64,000 bases of DNA from an uncultured Lachnospiraceae bacterium (GTDB lineage: Bacteria > Bacillota > Clostridia > Lachnospirales > Lachnospiraceae). This document shows positions 1-8,214 of the stretch, in pieces (the stretch's first letter is position 1; the number at the start of each line of letters is the position of its first letter). Location of the stretch: assembly GCA_949948735.1 (NCBI GenBank), contig CATLGV010000008.1:62001-126000 (forward strand), written 5' to 3'. The notes beneath the pieces are model-generated. The model searched no databases. It was given only the letters and a program-made list of their open reading frames with translations, and had not been told where the DNA came from. The position numbers and the translations under genes are program-made.

Positions 1-1
1 C

Positions 2-97
2 AAAGTAAAAAGCCCGGACGGGAAAGAGTACAATACCAACATGCGCCTGACGCAGAGCGACCTGGAGCTTTTTGCACAGTTTAAAGGGATGATGTAG
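2..97 (+). CDS. C-terminal end of an unidentified protein (partial)
   Basis: An open frame enters from the left edge and stops at TAG 95-97. The visible 31 residues are polar and end in FAQFKGMM. They carry no motif I recognise, so no function is given. A palindrome and the carA promoter follow at once, so this gene is probably the last of a separate upstream unit. The frame could be fortuitous, but its stop sits directly before the palindrome, as expected for a real gene end. Confidence 0.45.
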   Translation, partial: KVKSPDGKEYNTNMRLTQSDLELFAQFKGMM

Positions 98-99
98 AT

Positions 100-155
100 A
101 TCACAATTATGTGAACACAATTGTGATCACATAATTGTGTTCACATAATTGTGAT
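100..155. repeat. Near-perfect 56-bp palindrome with a 14-bp-period CACATAATTGTG array
   Basis: Positions 100-122 are exactly complementary to 133-155 (23-bp arms, 10-nt centre). The same stretch reads as a row of CACAnAATTGTG-like units at 102-113, 116-125, 128-139, 142-153 and 156-167, mostly 14 bp apart. No T-run follows, so it is not a typical terminator. It lies just upstream of the carA promoter and could be an operator array, a structured 3' end of the upstream transcript, or a repetitive extragenic palindrome. Confidence 0.8.
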
Positions 156-180
156 CACATAATTGTGTGGGAAATAGTTC

Positions 181-209
181 TTGAACGCCATATTTACATG
201 TGATATAAT
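181..209 (+). promoter_or_regulatory. Promoter of carA-carB (sigma-A type)
   Basis: The -35 TTGAAC is at 181-186 and the -10 TATAAT at 204-209, with a 17-bp spacer. A TGA just before the -10 gives an extended -10 motif. The carA start is about 36 nt downstream of the -10. Confidence 0.8.
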
Positions 210-244
210 TAGCCGATTATGCGAAAGGGAACACGGGTGATAAA

Positions 245-1432
245 ATGAAGGCATTTTTAATATTGGAAGACGGCACTGTATTTGAAGGGCTTCATATCGG
301 CGCCGACAGGGAAGTGATCAGTGAGATTGTTTTTAACACCTCCATGGCGGGTTACCTTGAAGTGCTCACAGACCCTTCTTATGCGGGACAGGCGGTGTGC
401 ATGACATATCCCCTGATAGGAAATTACGGAATCTGTCAGGACGATATGGAGTCGGCAAAGCCCTGGCCGGACGGCTTTATTGTCAGAGAGCTGTCGAGGA
501 GCTTCAGCAATTTCCGGGCGGATTACGCCATACAGGATTTTCTGGAAAAAAATGACGTACCGGGCATTGCGGGGATTGATACGAGAGCGCTGACCAAGAG
601 ACTCCGCGAAAAGGGTACGATGAACGGCATGATAACCGCAAATGCGGATTACCGTTTGGAGGAGATACTGCCCCGATTAAAAGCCTACACGACCGGCAAG
701 GTGGTAGAAAAAGTTACCTGTAAAGCCAAATATCAGATCAAAGGCTCCGTAAGCCTGGAGGAGAACGGCGCGGTTTCCGGAAGCGCCCGGTTTGACGCGG
801 CAGCGTACAAGGCGGGGAAAAGGGAGATAAAGCCGTCGCTGGTAAAGGCGCTGAACGGCGCCGGCAAGCGGGTGGCGCTTCTGGATCTGGGCACGAAGGG
901 CAATATTGCTTATTCCCTGAAAATTAGAGGCTGCGATGTGACCGTCTATCCGGCGGGGACGCCGGCGGCGGAGCTGATTGCGGACAGGCCCGACGGTATT
1001 ATGCTTTCGAACGGGCCGGGAGATCCCAAGGAGTGCGGGAGCATTATTGCGGAGATTAAGAAGCTTTATGATACGGATATTCCGATATTTGCAATCTGCC
1101 TGGGGCATCAATTGATGGCGCTGGCGACGGGCGCGGATACCTACAAGATGAAATACGGGCACAGGGGCGGGAACCATCCCGTGAAGGATCTTGCGACCGG
1201 AAGGGTATATATTTCTTCACAAAACCACGGCTACGTGGTGGATATGGACAAGCTGGATCCCAGGGTGGCCACGCCCGCGTTTATCAATGTAAACGACGGG
1301 ACGAACGAGGGACTCAATTATACGGGCAAAAATATTTTTACGGTGCAGTTTCATCCGGAGGCGTGCTGCGGGCCGCAGGATTCGGGATACCTGTTTGACC
1401 GGTTTATACAGATGATGGAGGTGACGAAATAA
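245..1432 (+). CDS. carA: Carbamoyl phosphate synthase small (glutaminase) subunit
   Basis: Releases ammonia from glutamine and passes it to CarB for carbamoyl phosphate, the precursor of arginine and pyrimidines. The N-terminal half is the CarA-specific domain. The C-terminal half is a class I glutamine amidotransferase: nucleophile Cys285 in AICLGHQ and the His370/Glu372 pair in FHPEACCG. At 395 residues it is slightly longer than the usual 355-380, mainly through a linker near residues 160-200. The start ATG follows a weak purine-rich stretch; the strong promoter is about 60 nt upstream. It is translationally coupled to carB, its stop overlapping the carB ATG by one base. Confidence 0.97.
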   Translation: MKAFLILEDGTVFEGLHIGADREVISEIVFNTSMAGYLEVLTDPSYAGQAVCMTYPLIGNYGICQDDMESAKPWPDGFIVRELSRSFSNFRADYAIQDFLEKNDVPGIAGIDTRALTKRLREKGTMNGMITANADYRLEEILPRLKAYTTGKVVEKVTCKAKYQIKGSVSLEENGAVSGSARFDAAAYKAGKREIKPSLVKALNGAGKRVALLDLGTKGNIAYSLKIRGCDVTVYPAGTPAAELIADRPDGIMLSNGPGDPKECGSIIAEIKKLYDTDIPIFAICLGHQLMALATGADTYKMKYGHRGGNHPVKDLATGRVYISSQNHGYVVDMDKLDPRVATPAFINVNDGTNEGLNYTGKNIFTVQFHPEACCGPQDSGYLFDRFIQMMEVTK

Positions 1433-4400
1433 TGCCAAAGGATCCGAAGGTAAAAAAGGTACTGGTTATTGGGTCGGGCCCTATCATTATCGGCCAGGCG
1501 GCGGAGTTTGACTATGCCGGCACGCAGGCGTGCCGTTCCCTTAAGGAGGAGGGTATCGAGGTCGTGCTGGTCAATTCCAACCCGGCGACCATTATGACAG
1601 ACAGGGATATTGCGGATAAGGTCTATATAGAACCGCTTGCGGTAAAGGTTCTGGAGCAGATTATCGAGAAGGAGAAGCCGGATTCGATTTTACCCACGCT
1701 TGGCGGGCAGGCAGGGCTGAATCTCGGCATGGAGCTGGAGGAGAGCGGGTTTCTTGCGTCCCACAATGTGAAGCTGCTGGGAACGACTGCGGCCACCATC
1801 CGAAAGGCGGAGGACAGGCAGGAGTTTAAGGACACCATGGAAAAAATCGGGGAGCCCTGTGCGGCGTCTATGGTGGTCGAGAATGTGGCGGACGGCGTGG
1901 CGTTTACCAATACCATCGGGTATCCGGTGGTGCTTCGTCCCGCATATACGCTTGGCGGCAGCGGCGGCGGCATTGCGCACAATCAGGCGCAGCTGGAAGA
2001 GATTTTGGAGAATGGTCTGCGGCTTTCCCGCGTGGGACAGGTGCTTGTGGAGCGGTGCATTGCAGGCTGGAAGGAAATCGAGTACGAGGTGATGCGCGAC
2101 AGCGCGGGCAACTGCATTACGGTCTGCAACATGGAAAATATCGACCCTGTCGGCGTGCACACCGGGGACAGCATTGTTGTCGCGCCGTCGCAGACGCTCA
2201 GCGACAAGGAATACCAGATGCTTCGGACTTCCGCGCTGAATATTATTTCCGAATTACAGATTACGGGCGGCTGCAACGTCCAGTTCGCGCTGCACCCGAC
2301 CAGCTTTGAGTACTGCGTGATTGAGGTCAATCCGCGTGTAAGCCGTTCCTCGGCGCTGGCGTCCAAGGCGACCGGCTATCCGATTGCCAAGGTGGCGGCG
2401 AAGATTGCGCTGGGCTATACGCTGGACGAGATTAAGAACGCGATTACGGGCAAGACCTACGCGAGCTTTGAGCCGACGCTGGATTACTGCGTCGTAAAGA
2501 TGCCGCGTCTGCCGTTTGACAAATTTATCACGGCGAAGCGTACGCTCACAACGCAGATGAAGGCGACCGGCGAGGTAATGAGTATCTGCACGAATTTTGA
2601 GGGGGCGCTGATGAAGGCGATACGCTCGCTGGAGCAGCATGTGGACTGCCTCAGAAGCTATGATTTTTCCGCGCTGGATAAGGAGGCGCTGTGCAGGCGC
2701 ATGGAGGTTGTGGACGACCAGCGGATTTATGTGATTGCGGAGGCGCTCAGGAAGGGCGTCGATTATGATACCATTTTCGGGATTACGGGAATCGACAGAT
2801 GGTTTATCGACAAGCTTGCGGTTATCGTGGAGATGGAGCACGCGCTGGAGACGCAGCCGCTGACAACGGCGCTCTTAAAGGAGGCAAAGCGGATAGCGTT
2901 TCCGGACAACGTGATAGCCCGGCTGACAGGAAAGACCGAGGAGGAAATCAAAAAGCTGCGTTACGACAACCATATCGTGGCGGCATTTAAGATGGTGGAT
3001 ACCTGCGCCGCGGAGTTTGAGGCAACTACGCCGTACTACTATTCCTGCTTTGACGGGGAGAACGAGGCGGTAGAGACCAATCCGCCCAAAAAGGTGCTGG
3101 TGCTTGGATCGGGACCTATTCGTATCGGACAGGGTATTGAGTTCGATTACTGCTCGGTGCATGCGACATGGGCGTTCTCCAGGGCCGGCTATGAGACCAT
3201 CATTATCAACAATAATCCGGAGACGGTCAGCACGGACTTTGATATTGCGGATAAGCTGTATTTTGAACCGCTCACGCCGGAGGATGTGGAGAACATCGTC
3301 AATATCGAGAAGCCGGACGGCGCGGTGGTGCAGTTTGGCGGGCAGACGGCGATTAAGCTGACCGAGAGCCTGATGAAGATGGGCGTGCCCATTCTCGGGA
3401 CGAAAGCGGAGGACGTCGACGCGGCCGAGGACAGAGAGCTGTTTGACAAGATCCTGGAGGAAACACAGATTCCGCGTGCGGCAGGCGGTACGGTGTACAC
3501 GGCAAAGGAGGCGAAGGAGGTGGCCAACCGTCTGGGCTATCCGGTGCTTGTACGGCCGTCCTATGTGCTTGGCGGACAGGGGATGCAGATTGCGATTTCC
3601 GATGAGGAAATCGAGGAATTTATGGAGATTATCAACCGCATCGCGCAGGATCATCCGATTCTGGTAGACAAATATCTGCAGGGCAAGGAGCTGGAGGTGG
3701 ACGCCGTATGCGACGGGACGGATATTCTGATACCGGGGATTATGGAGCATATCGAGCGCACGGGCGTGCATTCCGGCGACTCCATTTCGGTGTATCCGGC
3801 GCACACGATTAACGACAAGGTCAAGGAGACCATTGCGGAATATACGAGGCGGCTTGCGAAGGCGCTGCATGTAAAGGGCCTGATTAACATCCAGTTTATC
3901 GCCGTGGGCGAGGAGGTCTATGTTATTGAGGTCAATCCCCGTTCGTCGAGAACCGTTCCGTATATCAGCAAGGTGACCGGTATCCCGATTGTGGATCTGG
4001 CGACAGAGGTGATTATCGGCAGGACGATACGCGGGCTGGGGTATGAGCCGGGCCTGCAGAAGGAAGCGCCTTATGTGGCGATTAAAATGCCGGTGTTCTC
4101 GTTTGAGAAGATTCGGGGCGCGGAAATCAGCCTCGGGCCGGAGATGAAGTCCACGGGCGAGTGCCTTGGAATCGCAAAGACCTTTAACGAAGCGCTCTAC
4201 AAGGCCTTTCTTGGCGCGGGCATTGACCTGCCAAAGCACAAGCAGATGATTATTACGGTAAAGGATGCGGATAAAGGCGAGGCGATAGAAATCGGACGGC
4301 GCTTTGAGAAGCTGGGCTATACCATATACGCGACGCGGAGCACGGCAAAGGCGCTCAACGACGCGGGTGTGAAGGCGCGGAAGGTCAATAAGATACAGCA

Positions 4401-4644
4401 GGAGTCCCCGACGGTAATGGATCTGATTCTCGGACACAGAATCGATCTGGTTATCGATACGCCCACACAGGGACGCGATAAGTCCAGAGACGGCTTCCTG
4501 ATTAGAAGAACGGCAATCGAGACCGGCATAAACTGCATTACGGCGATGGATACGGCGAGCGCGCTGCTCACAAGCCTTGAGAGCGCCGAGCGCCAGGAGG
4601 ATCTGAATCTGATTGATATTGCGTCGATTGCGGGAGGGAGATAA
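1432..4644 (+). CDS. carB: Carbamoyl phosphate synthase large subunit
   Basis: Makes carbamoyl phosphate from bicarbonate, ammonia and two ATP as the partner of CarA. The 1070-residue length is standard. Two homologous ATP-grasp halves are visible, each opening with a nucleotide-binding stretch (VLVIGSGPIIIGQ near residue 10; VLVLGSGPIRIGQ near residue 555) and carrying the EVNPR motif. The last ~130 residues form the MGS-like allosteric domain. The ATG overlaps the carA stop (TAATG) and is preceded by GGAGGTGA, so translation is coupled. Enzyme function is certain; effector response cannot be read from the sequence. Confidence 0.98.
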   Translation: MPKDPKVKKVLVIGSGPIIIGQAAEFDYAGTQACRSLKEEGIEVVLVNSNPATIMTDRDIADKVYIEPLAVKVLEQIIEKEKPDSILPTLGGQAGLNLGMELEESGFLASHNVKLLGTTAATIRKAEDRQEFKDTMEKIGEPCAASMVVENVADGVAFTNTIGYPVVLRPAYTLGGSGGGIAHNQAQLEEILENGLRLSRVGQVLVERCIAGWKEIEYEVMRDSAGNCITVCNMENIDPVGVHTGDSIVVAPSQTLSDKEYQMLRTSALNIISELQITGGCNVQFALHPTSFEYCVIEVNPRVSRSSALASKATGYPIAKVAAKIALGYTLDEIKNAITGKTYASFEPTLDYCVVKMPRLPFDKFITAKRTLTTQMKATGEVMSICTNFEGALMKAIRSLEQHVDCLRSYDFSALDKEALCRRMEVVDDQRIYVIAEALRKGVDYDTIFGITGIDRWFIDKLAVIVEMEHALETQPLTTALLKEAKRIAFPDNVIARLTGKTEEEIKKLRYDNHIVAAFKMVDTCAAEFEATTPYYYSCFDGENEAVETNPPKKVLVLGSGPIRIGQGIEFDYCSVHATWAFSRAGYETIIINNNPETVSTDFDIADKLYFEPLTPEDVENIVNIEKPDGAVVQFGGQTAIKLTESLMKMGVPILGTKAEDVDAAEDRELFDKILEETQIPRAAGGTVYTAKEAKEVANRLGYPVLVRPSYVLGGQGMQIAISDEEIEEFMEIINRIAQDHPILVDKYLQGKELEVDAVCDGTDILIPGIMEHIERTGVHSGDSISVYPAHTINDKVKETIAEYTRRLAKALHVKGLINIQFIAVGEEVYVIEVNPRSSRTVPYISKVTGIPIVDLATEVIIGRTIRGLGYEPGLQKEAPYVAIKMPVFSFEKIRGAEISLGPEMKSTGECLGIAKTFNEALYKAFLGAGIDLPKHKQMIITVKDADKGEAIEIGRRFEKLGYTIYATRSTAKALNDAGVKARKVNKIQQESPTVMDLILGHRIDLVIDTPTQGRDKSRDGFLIRRTAIETGINCITAMDTASALLTSLESAERQEDLNLIDIASIAGGR

Positions 4645-4647
4645 CAG

Positions 4648-5277
4648 ATGGCGAACTCATATCAGGTAATCGATGAAAAAACATGGGAAAGGGCGATGCA
4701 CTGCATGGTTTTCCGGAACAGTGTGGAGCCTGCTTTCTGTGTTACATTTGAAGCCGATATTACAAATTTTAAGCGCATGGTTAGGGAAGAAGGCGTATCT
4801 TTTACGCTGTCCATGGTATATGCGGTGTGCAGATGCGCAAACAATATAGAAGCCTTTCGCTATCGTTTTGTTGACGGGCAGGTGGTTCTTTATGACAAAA
4901 TAGATACCGCCTTTACTTATCTGAATAAGGATACCGGTCTGTTTAAGGTAGTCAATGTTCCAATGATGGAGGATTTGAAAAATTATTGTGGGCTGGCGTC
5001 AAAAACAGCAAATGAACAAAAGGTTTATTTCGCAGGGCCGTTAGGAAACGACGTCTTTCAGTGTTCACCTATGCCATGGGTCACATATACGCATATCTCA
5101 CATACAAACTCAGGAAAAAAGGATAATGCGACGCCGCTGTTTGATTGGGGGAAATACTATGAAAAAGATGGAAAGGTTATGATTCCGGTTTCTGTTCAGG
5201 CGCATCATTCTTTTGTAGATGGCTTGCATATTGGACAGTTTGCGGAAGAATTGCAAAAATTTTTTGACGAGTGCTAA
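4648..5277 (+). CDS. Chloramphenicol acetyltransferase-like (CatA-fold) O-acetyltransferase
   Basis: A 209-residue protein of type-A CAT length and fold. The catalytic signature HHSFVDG is present (His187 as general base, Asp191 structural). The region that carries the substrate-binding Ser148 in classical CATs (FxSF within PWVxFxSF) reads PWVTYTHI here, so His appears to replace that serine. Acetyl transfer from acetyl-CoA is therefore likely, but chloramphenicol as substrate is not assured. It starts 3 nt after the carB stop behind GGGAGGGAG, so it is probably co-transcribed with carAB. Its base use is more AT-rich than carB, suggesting a different history. Confidence 0.85.
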   Translation: MANSYQVIDEKTWERAMHCMVFRNSVEPAFCVTFEADITNFKRMVREEGVSFTLSMVYAVCRCANNIEAFRYRFVDGQVVLYDKIDTAFTYLNKDTGLFKVVNVPMMEDLKNYCGLASKTANEQKVYFAGPLGNDVFQCSPMPWVTYTHISHTNSGKKDNATPLFDWGKYYEKDGKVMIPVSVQAHHSFVDGLHIGQFAEELQKFFDEC

Positions 5278-5454
5278 ATTCCGTTTCTCTCAGGACGGCT
5301 TTTGCGGAAACAGGCGTTATAAAAGTGTAGAGCGGATGGGGAAAACGGATATAGTGACTTGGTTGTGAAGTATATCGCAATTTTCCGCATTGATGAACCA
5401 CACAAAACAGTTTATGCTGTAACAATACAGTATCAGGGAGGAAATCTATAGAAC

Positions 5455-5493
5455 AAGCACAAAATGACGCTATAAATCATTTTGTGCTTTTTT
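5455..5493 (+). terminator. Rho-independent terminator
   Basis: A 13-bp stem (5455-5467 pairing with 5477-5489), a 9-nt loop and a run of T to 5493. It lies about 180 nt after the CAT-like gene and probably ends the carAB-CAT transcript. Confidence 0.8.
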
Positions 5494-5665
5494 GACTCAA
5501 AATTTATTTGCTCCTGGCATTCTGATATTCAACTGTCAAACGCCCGAGTTTCCCAATGCCCTTTTTGAAATATTCGATTGTGAAATGAAAGGACTGAGGG
5601 TAAACATGTCATAGCGCATCAAGAACAAACATTCTGTAAAATTCTGTAAATTTCCCCTGAATGAA

Positions 5666-5694
5666 TTGAAAACCTTTTCCGGCGCCGCGACAAT
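5666..5694 (+). promoter_or_regulatory. Possible promoter of the ECF sigma / DUF4179 operon
   Basis: TTGAAA at 5666-5671 and GACAAT at 5689-5694 with a 17-bp spacer. A GAAAAC stretch in the same place could also serve as an ECF-type -35. Not decisive. Confidence 0.4.
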
Positions 5695-5728
5695 ATATAC
5701 ATACAAGGGCGAAGCTTTGCTTATCGGA

Positions 5729-5776
5729 AAATCGACAAATTGATAAATCGACAAATCGATAAATCGACAGATCGAT
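5729..5776. repeat. Three tandem 16-bp repeats before the sigma factor gene
   Basis: Units AAATCGACAAATTGAT, AAATCGACAAATCGAT and AAATCGACAGATCGAT follow one another without spacing and differ at one or two bases. The array ends about 20 nt before the RBS of the sigma gene, so it lies in its 5' UTR or promoter. Confidence 0.85.
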
Positions 5777-5810
5777 TTTCAGGCTCGAAAGAAGAAGGAG
5801 GATGGCTGCT

Positions 5811-6350
5811 ATGAATAATGAGGAATTTGAGCAGTTTGTTCTGAAGTTCGGAAGGGATATTCTGCGGTTCTGCCGGATGACGGCCGGTGACGCGGAAAGC
5901 GGGGACGAACTATATCAGGATACAATGCTCAAGCTGCTGGAGAAAAAGAAAAGGCTGGACTTTACGCAGAATACAAAGAGTTATGCTTTATCCACTTCGA
6001 TTTATCTTTGGAAAAATAAGAAGAAAAAATACGCAAACAGAATGCGGCTGGTTCCGACTGACAGCATTGACGAGCTGTCTGATGAGGGATACGAGATTTC
6101 CGATTGTGACAGGGAAGCTATGCCGGAGCAGATCGTTTTGCGGCAAAGTGAAACAGACCTGATTCGGAGACTGACTGCATCCCTGCCGGAGAAATACAGA
6201 ATACCGATTTATTTGTATTATTCGGCCGATATGCGGATCAGTGAGATATCCGGGATTCTGGGACTGCCGGAAGGAACCGTCAAAAGCCGGATGCGGAAGG
6301 CAAAGAAGCAGTTAAAGGAAAAATTGGAGGCGATAGGATATGACAGATGA
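5811..6350 (+). CDS. ECF-type RNA polymerase sigma factor
   Basis: A sigma-70 family factor of the short extracytoplasmic type (179 residues). Region 2 covers about residues 15-85 (ELYQDTMLKLLEKK and the following helix). Region 4 covers about 115-175, with the HTH segment ISGILGLPEGTVKSRMRKAK. The ATG at 5811 is preferred because GAAGGAGG ends 9 nt upstream; the in-frame ATG at 5802 overlaps that Shine-Dalgarno. The next gene starts inside its last codons (11-nt overlap), a typical sigma/anti-sigma arrangement. Target genes are unknown. Confidence 0.9.
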   Translation: MNNEEFEQFVLKFGRDILRFCRMTAGDAESGDELYQDTMLKLLEKKKRLDFTQNTKSYALSTSIYLWKNKKKKYANRMRLVPTDSIDELSDEGYEISDCDREAMPEQIVLRQSETDLIRRLTASLPEKYRIPIYLYYSADMRISEISGILGLPEGTVKSRMRKAKKQLKEKLEAIGYDR

Positions 6351-7518
6351 AAAATTGGATCAGATCTTAAAGCAGGCCCTTGCTCCTGAAATCAGTGACA
6401 GAGAAATCCAGGTACATAGGAGGAAGGAAAAAATGAGAAAATCGGGCAGAGTGGGAAAAATCGCTGCTGCGGCAGTGGCGGCGGCTGTAATCGGAATCCT
6501 CGGGCTGGGGTATTTGAACCCGGCGCTTGCGGCAAAGCTTCCGCTGATAGGAAAGATTTTTGAGCGGGTTGAGGAGGATGCCACCTATTCCGGCGATTAT
6601 ACGGAAAAGGGAACGGTTCTGACGAATGAGGATTCGTCGGGAAAGCTGGACACGCAGGACTATTCCGTATCCGATTCAGGGATTACGCTGACGGCATCGG
6701 AGGTCTATTGCGACGGGTATTCGATATTCCTTACGGTAAATATTGAGGCAAAGGAGGCGGATTTTACACATATTCCGGAGCATTATACAGGGATGAATGC
6801 CGCGGACAGCCGGACGACAGCAGGATTTTATATAAACGGAACGTGGAGTACAGACGGCAGTCTGCCGGAGCGGCTTGCAAACACCTTTGAGGGCAAGGTA
6901 ATCGACAGCCATACGTTTGCAGGTATGCTGAAGATAGAGCTTGAGCAGAAGACAGAAGGTAGCGGGCAGCTGAACCTCAATGTAACCGGTCTTGGCTATG
7001 ACGACGACAGGATGCTTGACGGTGAAGAAATAACCGCTTCCCATTGGACGGAAGGCAGCTGGAATATTGCCGTCCCGTTTGAGGTAAACGGGGCCGACGT
7101 AAAGACGATTGAAGTAGGGGAACAGAATGGGAATATAACGCTTGAGGATGTTGTAATCTCTCCGTATCAGGTCATTGTCCATGCGGCAACGCCGGGGGAG
7201 CAGAGGGAGCTGACAGAGGACAGAAAGGAAAAGCTGCTCTCAAAGGATCCTGATTTGACGGATGCGGAGATGTTCGAAATCCTTGGATGGTCTTATGAAC
7301 CCTGTTATACAATCTGCTTTAACCAGGATGGAGAAATGCTCTATCCGGATGCGGAAATGCCAGGCAGAGCCGGGTTTGCCGTTCAGGGAAAAGAAGTAAA
7401 AACGCTGTATGTCTTTATTTTTGACAATCTCGACGACTGGACGCAGATGGAGCAGGAAGGAATGAGCAGCAGCGCGGCGGGTAAAGCGGTCATTGCGAAG
7501 GAAATCCGGGTGGAGTGA
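6340..7518 (+). CDS. DUF4179-domain membrane protein, probable anti-sigma partner
   Basis: A 392-residue protein with a basic cytosolic N-terminus (~38 residues), one membrane segment at about 39-58 rich in Ala/Val/Ile, and a long extracytoplasmic part. The segment directly after the membrane (NPALAAKLPLIGKIFERV) and the following beta-rich domain match the DUF4179 pattern found beside ECF sigma genes in clostridia. The start overlaps the sigma gene and has TTGGAGG 9 nt upstream. By position and topology it probably sequesters the sigma factor and senses an envelope signal; this is inference, since no zinc-binding anti-sigma motif is visible. Confidence 0.8.
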   Translation: MTDEKLDQILKQALAPEISDREIQVHRRKEKMRKSGRVGKIAAAAVAAAVIGILGLGYLNPALAAKLPLIGKIFERVEEDATYSGDYTEKGTVLTNEDSSGKLDTQDYSVSDSGITLTASEVYCDGYSIFLTVNIEAKEADFTHIPEHYTGMNAADSRTTAGFYINGTWSTDGSLPERLANTFEGKVIDSHTFAGMLKIELEQKTEGSGQLNLNVTGLGYDDDRMLDGEEITASHWTEGSWNIAVPFEVNGADVKTIEVGEQNGNITLEDVVISPYQVIVHAATPGEQRELTEDRKEKLLSKDPDLTDAEMFEILGWSYEPCYTICFNQDGEMLYPDAEMPGRAGFAVQGKEVKTLYVFIFDNLDDWTQMEQEGMSSSAAGKAVIAKEIRVE

Positions 7519-7580
7519 GGGGCCGGAAAGAGAAATTCTTATTAGTTATAGTTTTTTTATGCATCATTTGGTATGATATG

Positions 7581-7607
7581 AATTGGGTAGACACTGTCTA
7601 CCCAATT
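7581..7607. promoter_or_regulatory. 27-bp perfect palindrome upstream of the VbhA/Fic pair (probable operator)
   Basis: Arms 7581-7593 and 7595-7607 are exactly complementary around one central C (AATTGGGTAGACA). It lies 29 nt upstream of the antitoxin ATG, where an autoregulatory operator of a toxin-antitoxin operon would sit. It lacks a T-run, so it is unlikely to be a terminator. Confidence 0.65.
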
Positions 7608-7635
7608 TCCAATATTGAGATAGGAGGACAGTGCA

Positions 7636-7803
7636 ATGACAAATACACAGGCATGGGATTATGCGGTGGGTATGATAAAAGTTGACGGCCTTGAGCCTAC
7701 AGAGGAATTTAAAAAATATATTGAGAAAGAAAAACGTGGTGAGGTTACGATGGCAGATATCAAGCAGTATCTCGATAAAAAATATAAAGTAAAAGAGGGG
7801 TAG
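7636..7803 (+). CDS. VbhA-family antitoxin (small)
   Basis: A 55-residue protein with TAGGAGG 8 nt before the ATG. The middle reads VDGLEPTEEF and the end GEVTMADIKQYL, the pattern of VbhA-type antitoxins that cap Fic AMP-transferases. In the family the inhibitory helix carries [S/T]xxxE[G/N]; the aligned positions here are Met13, Asp17 and Gly18, so the Ser/Thr and the Glu finger are both substituted. The Fic gene follows 3 nt later. Inhibitory capacity is doubtful, which fits the damaged partner. Confidence 0.75.
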   Translation: MTNTQAWDYAVGMIKVDGLEPTEEFKKYIEKEKRGEVTMADIKQYLDKKYKVKEG

Positions 7804-7806
7804 CCT

Positions 7807-8190
7807 ATGCGGGATGTTTATCTTTATGAGGATTGTAATGTCCTGCGAAATCGTTTGAATATAAAGGATAAAACACTTCTTAATGATGCGGAGGCGGACT
7901 ATGTGACATATCGCTTGAAGGAGATTGCGCTGAATCCTTTGCCGGGAGCATACGATTACGAGCATCTTTTAAGGATGCATAAATATAGGACAATTACCAC
8001 TTTTTGCTGCCAATATGCTGATGAGATTGGCCTGAATCCCAATCGTGAATTGTTTGAAAATAGTGCACTGTATTTTAGAACTGCATTGGTAGCATACAAT
8101 GCTGTATTTGATGACCTGGGGGATTTATCAAAGAAAGAATATCTGATAAAGATTGTGCAGGACGCTGTTATGCACGATGAGGCATTATAA
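7807..8190 (+). pseudogene. Fic-domain toxin remnant lacking the catalytic core
   Basis: The first ~58 residues (DCNVLRNRLNIKD, AEADYV, YEHLLRMHKY) match the N-terminal part of Fic proteins, and the last ~65 (TITTFCCQYADEIGLNPNR to KIVQDAV) match what normally follows the Fic motif. The central section with HPFx[D/E]GNGR is missing: HKY is joined directly to RTITTFC, which resembles the tail of GNGRT. The protein is 127 residues against about 200 for the family. The reading frame is intact, so this looks like an in-frame internal deletion. Without the motif it cannot transfer AMP; it could still bind the antitoxin. Confidence 0.75.
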
Positions 8191-8214
8191 TTTCAAGTTC
8201 GGGAGGAGAAAATG

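Larger units (their letters stand above)
5278..5810. other. Gene-free stretch between the CAT-like gene and the ECF sigma gene
   Basis: About 530 bp without a convincing gene. It holds a hairpin terminator (5455-5493), an exact 10-bp tandem repeat ATTCTGTAAA (5631-5650), a likely promoter (5666-5694) and three 16-bp tandem repeats (5729-5776) directly before the sigma factor RBS. Confidence 0.7.

Noticed and set aside
2875-4437. Long minus-strand open frame (520 codons) opposite carB
   Set aside because: Basic, His/Arg-rich translation typical of a shadow on the complement of a GC-biased gene; carB is certain on the plus strand.
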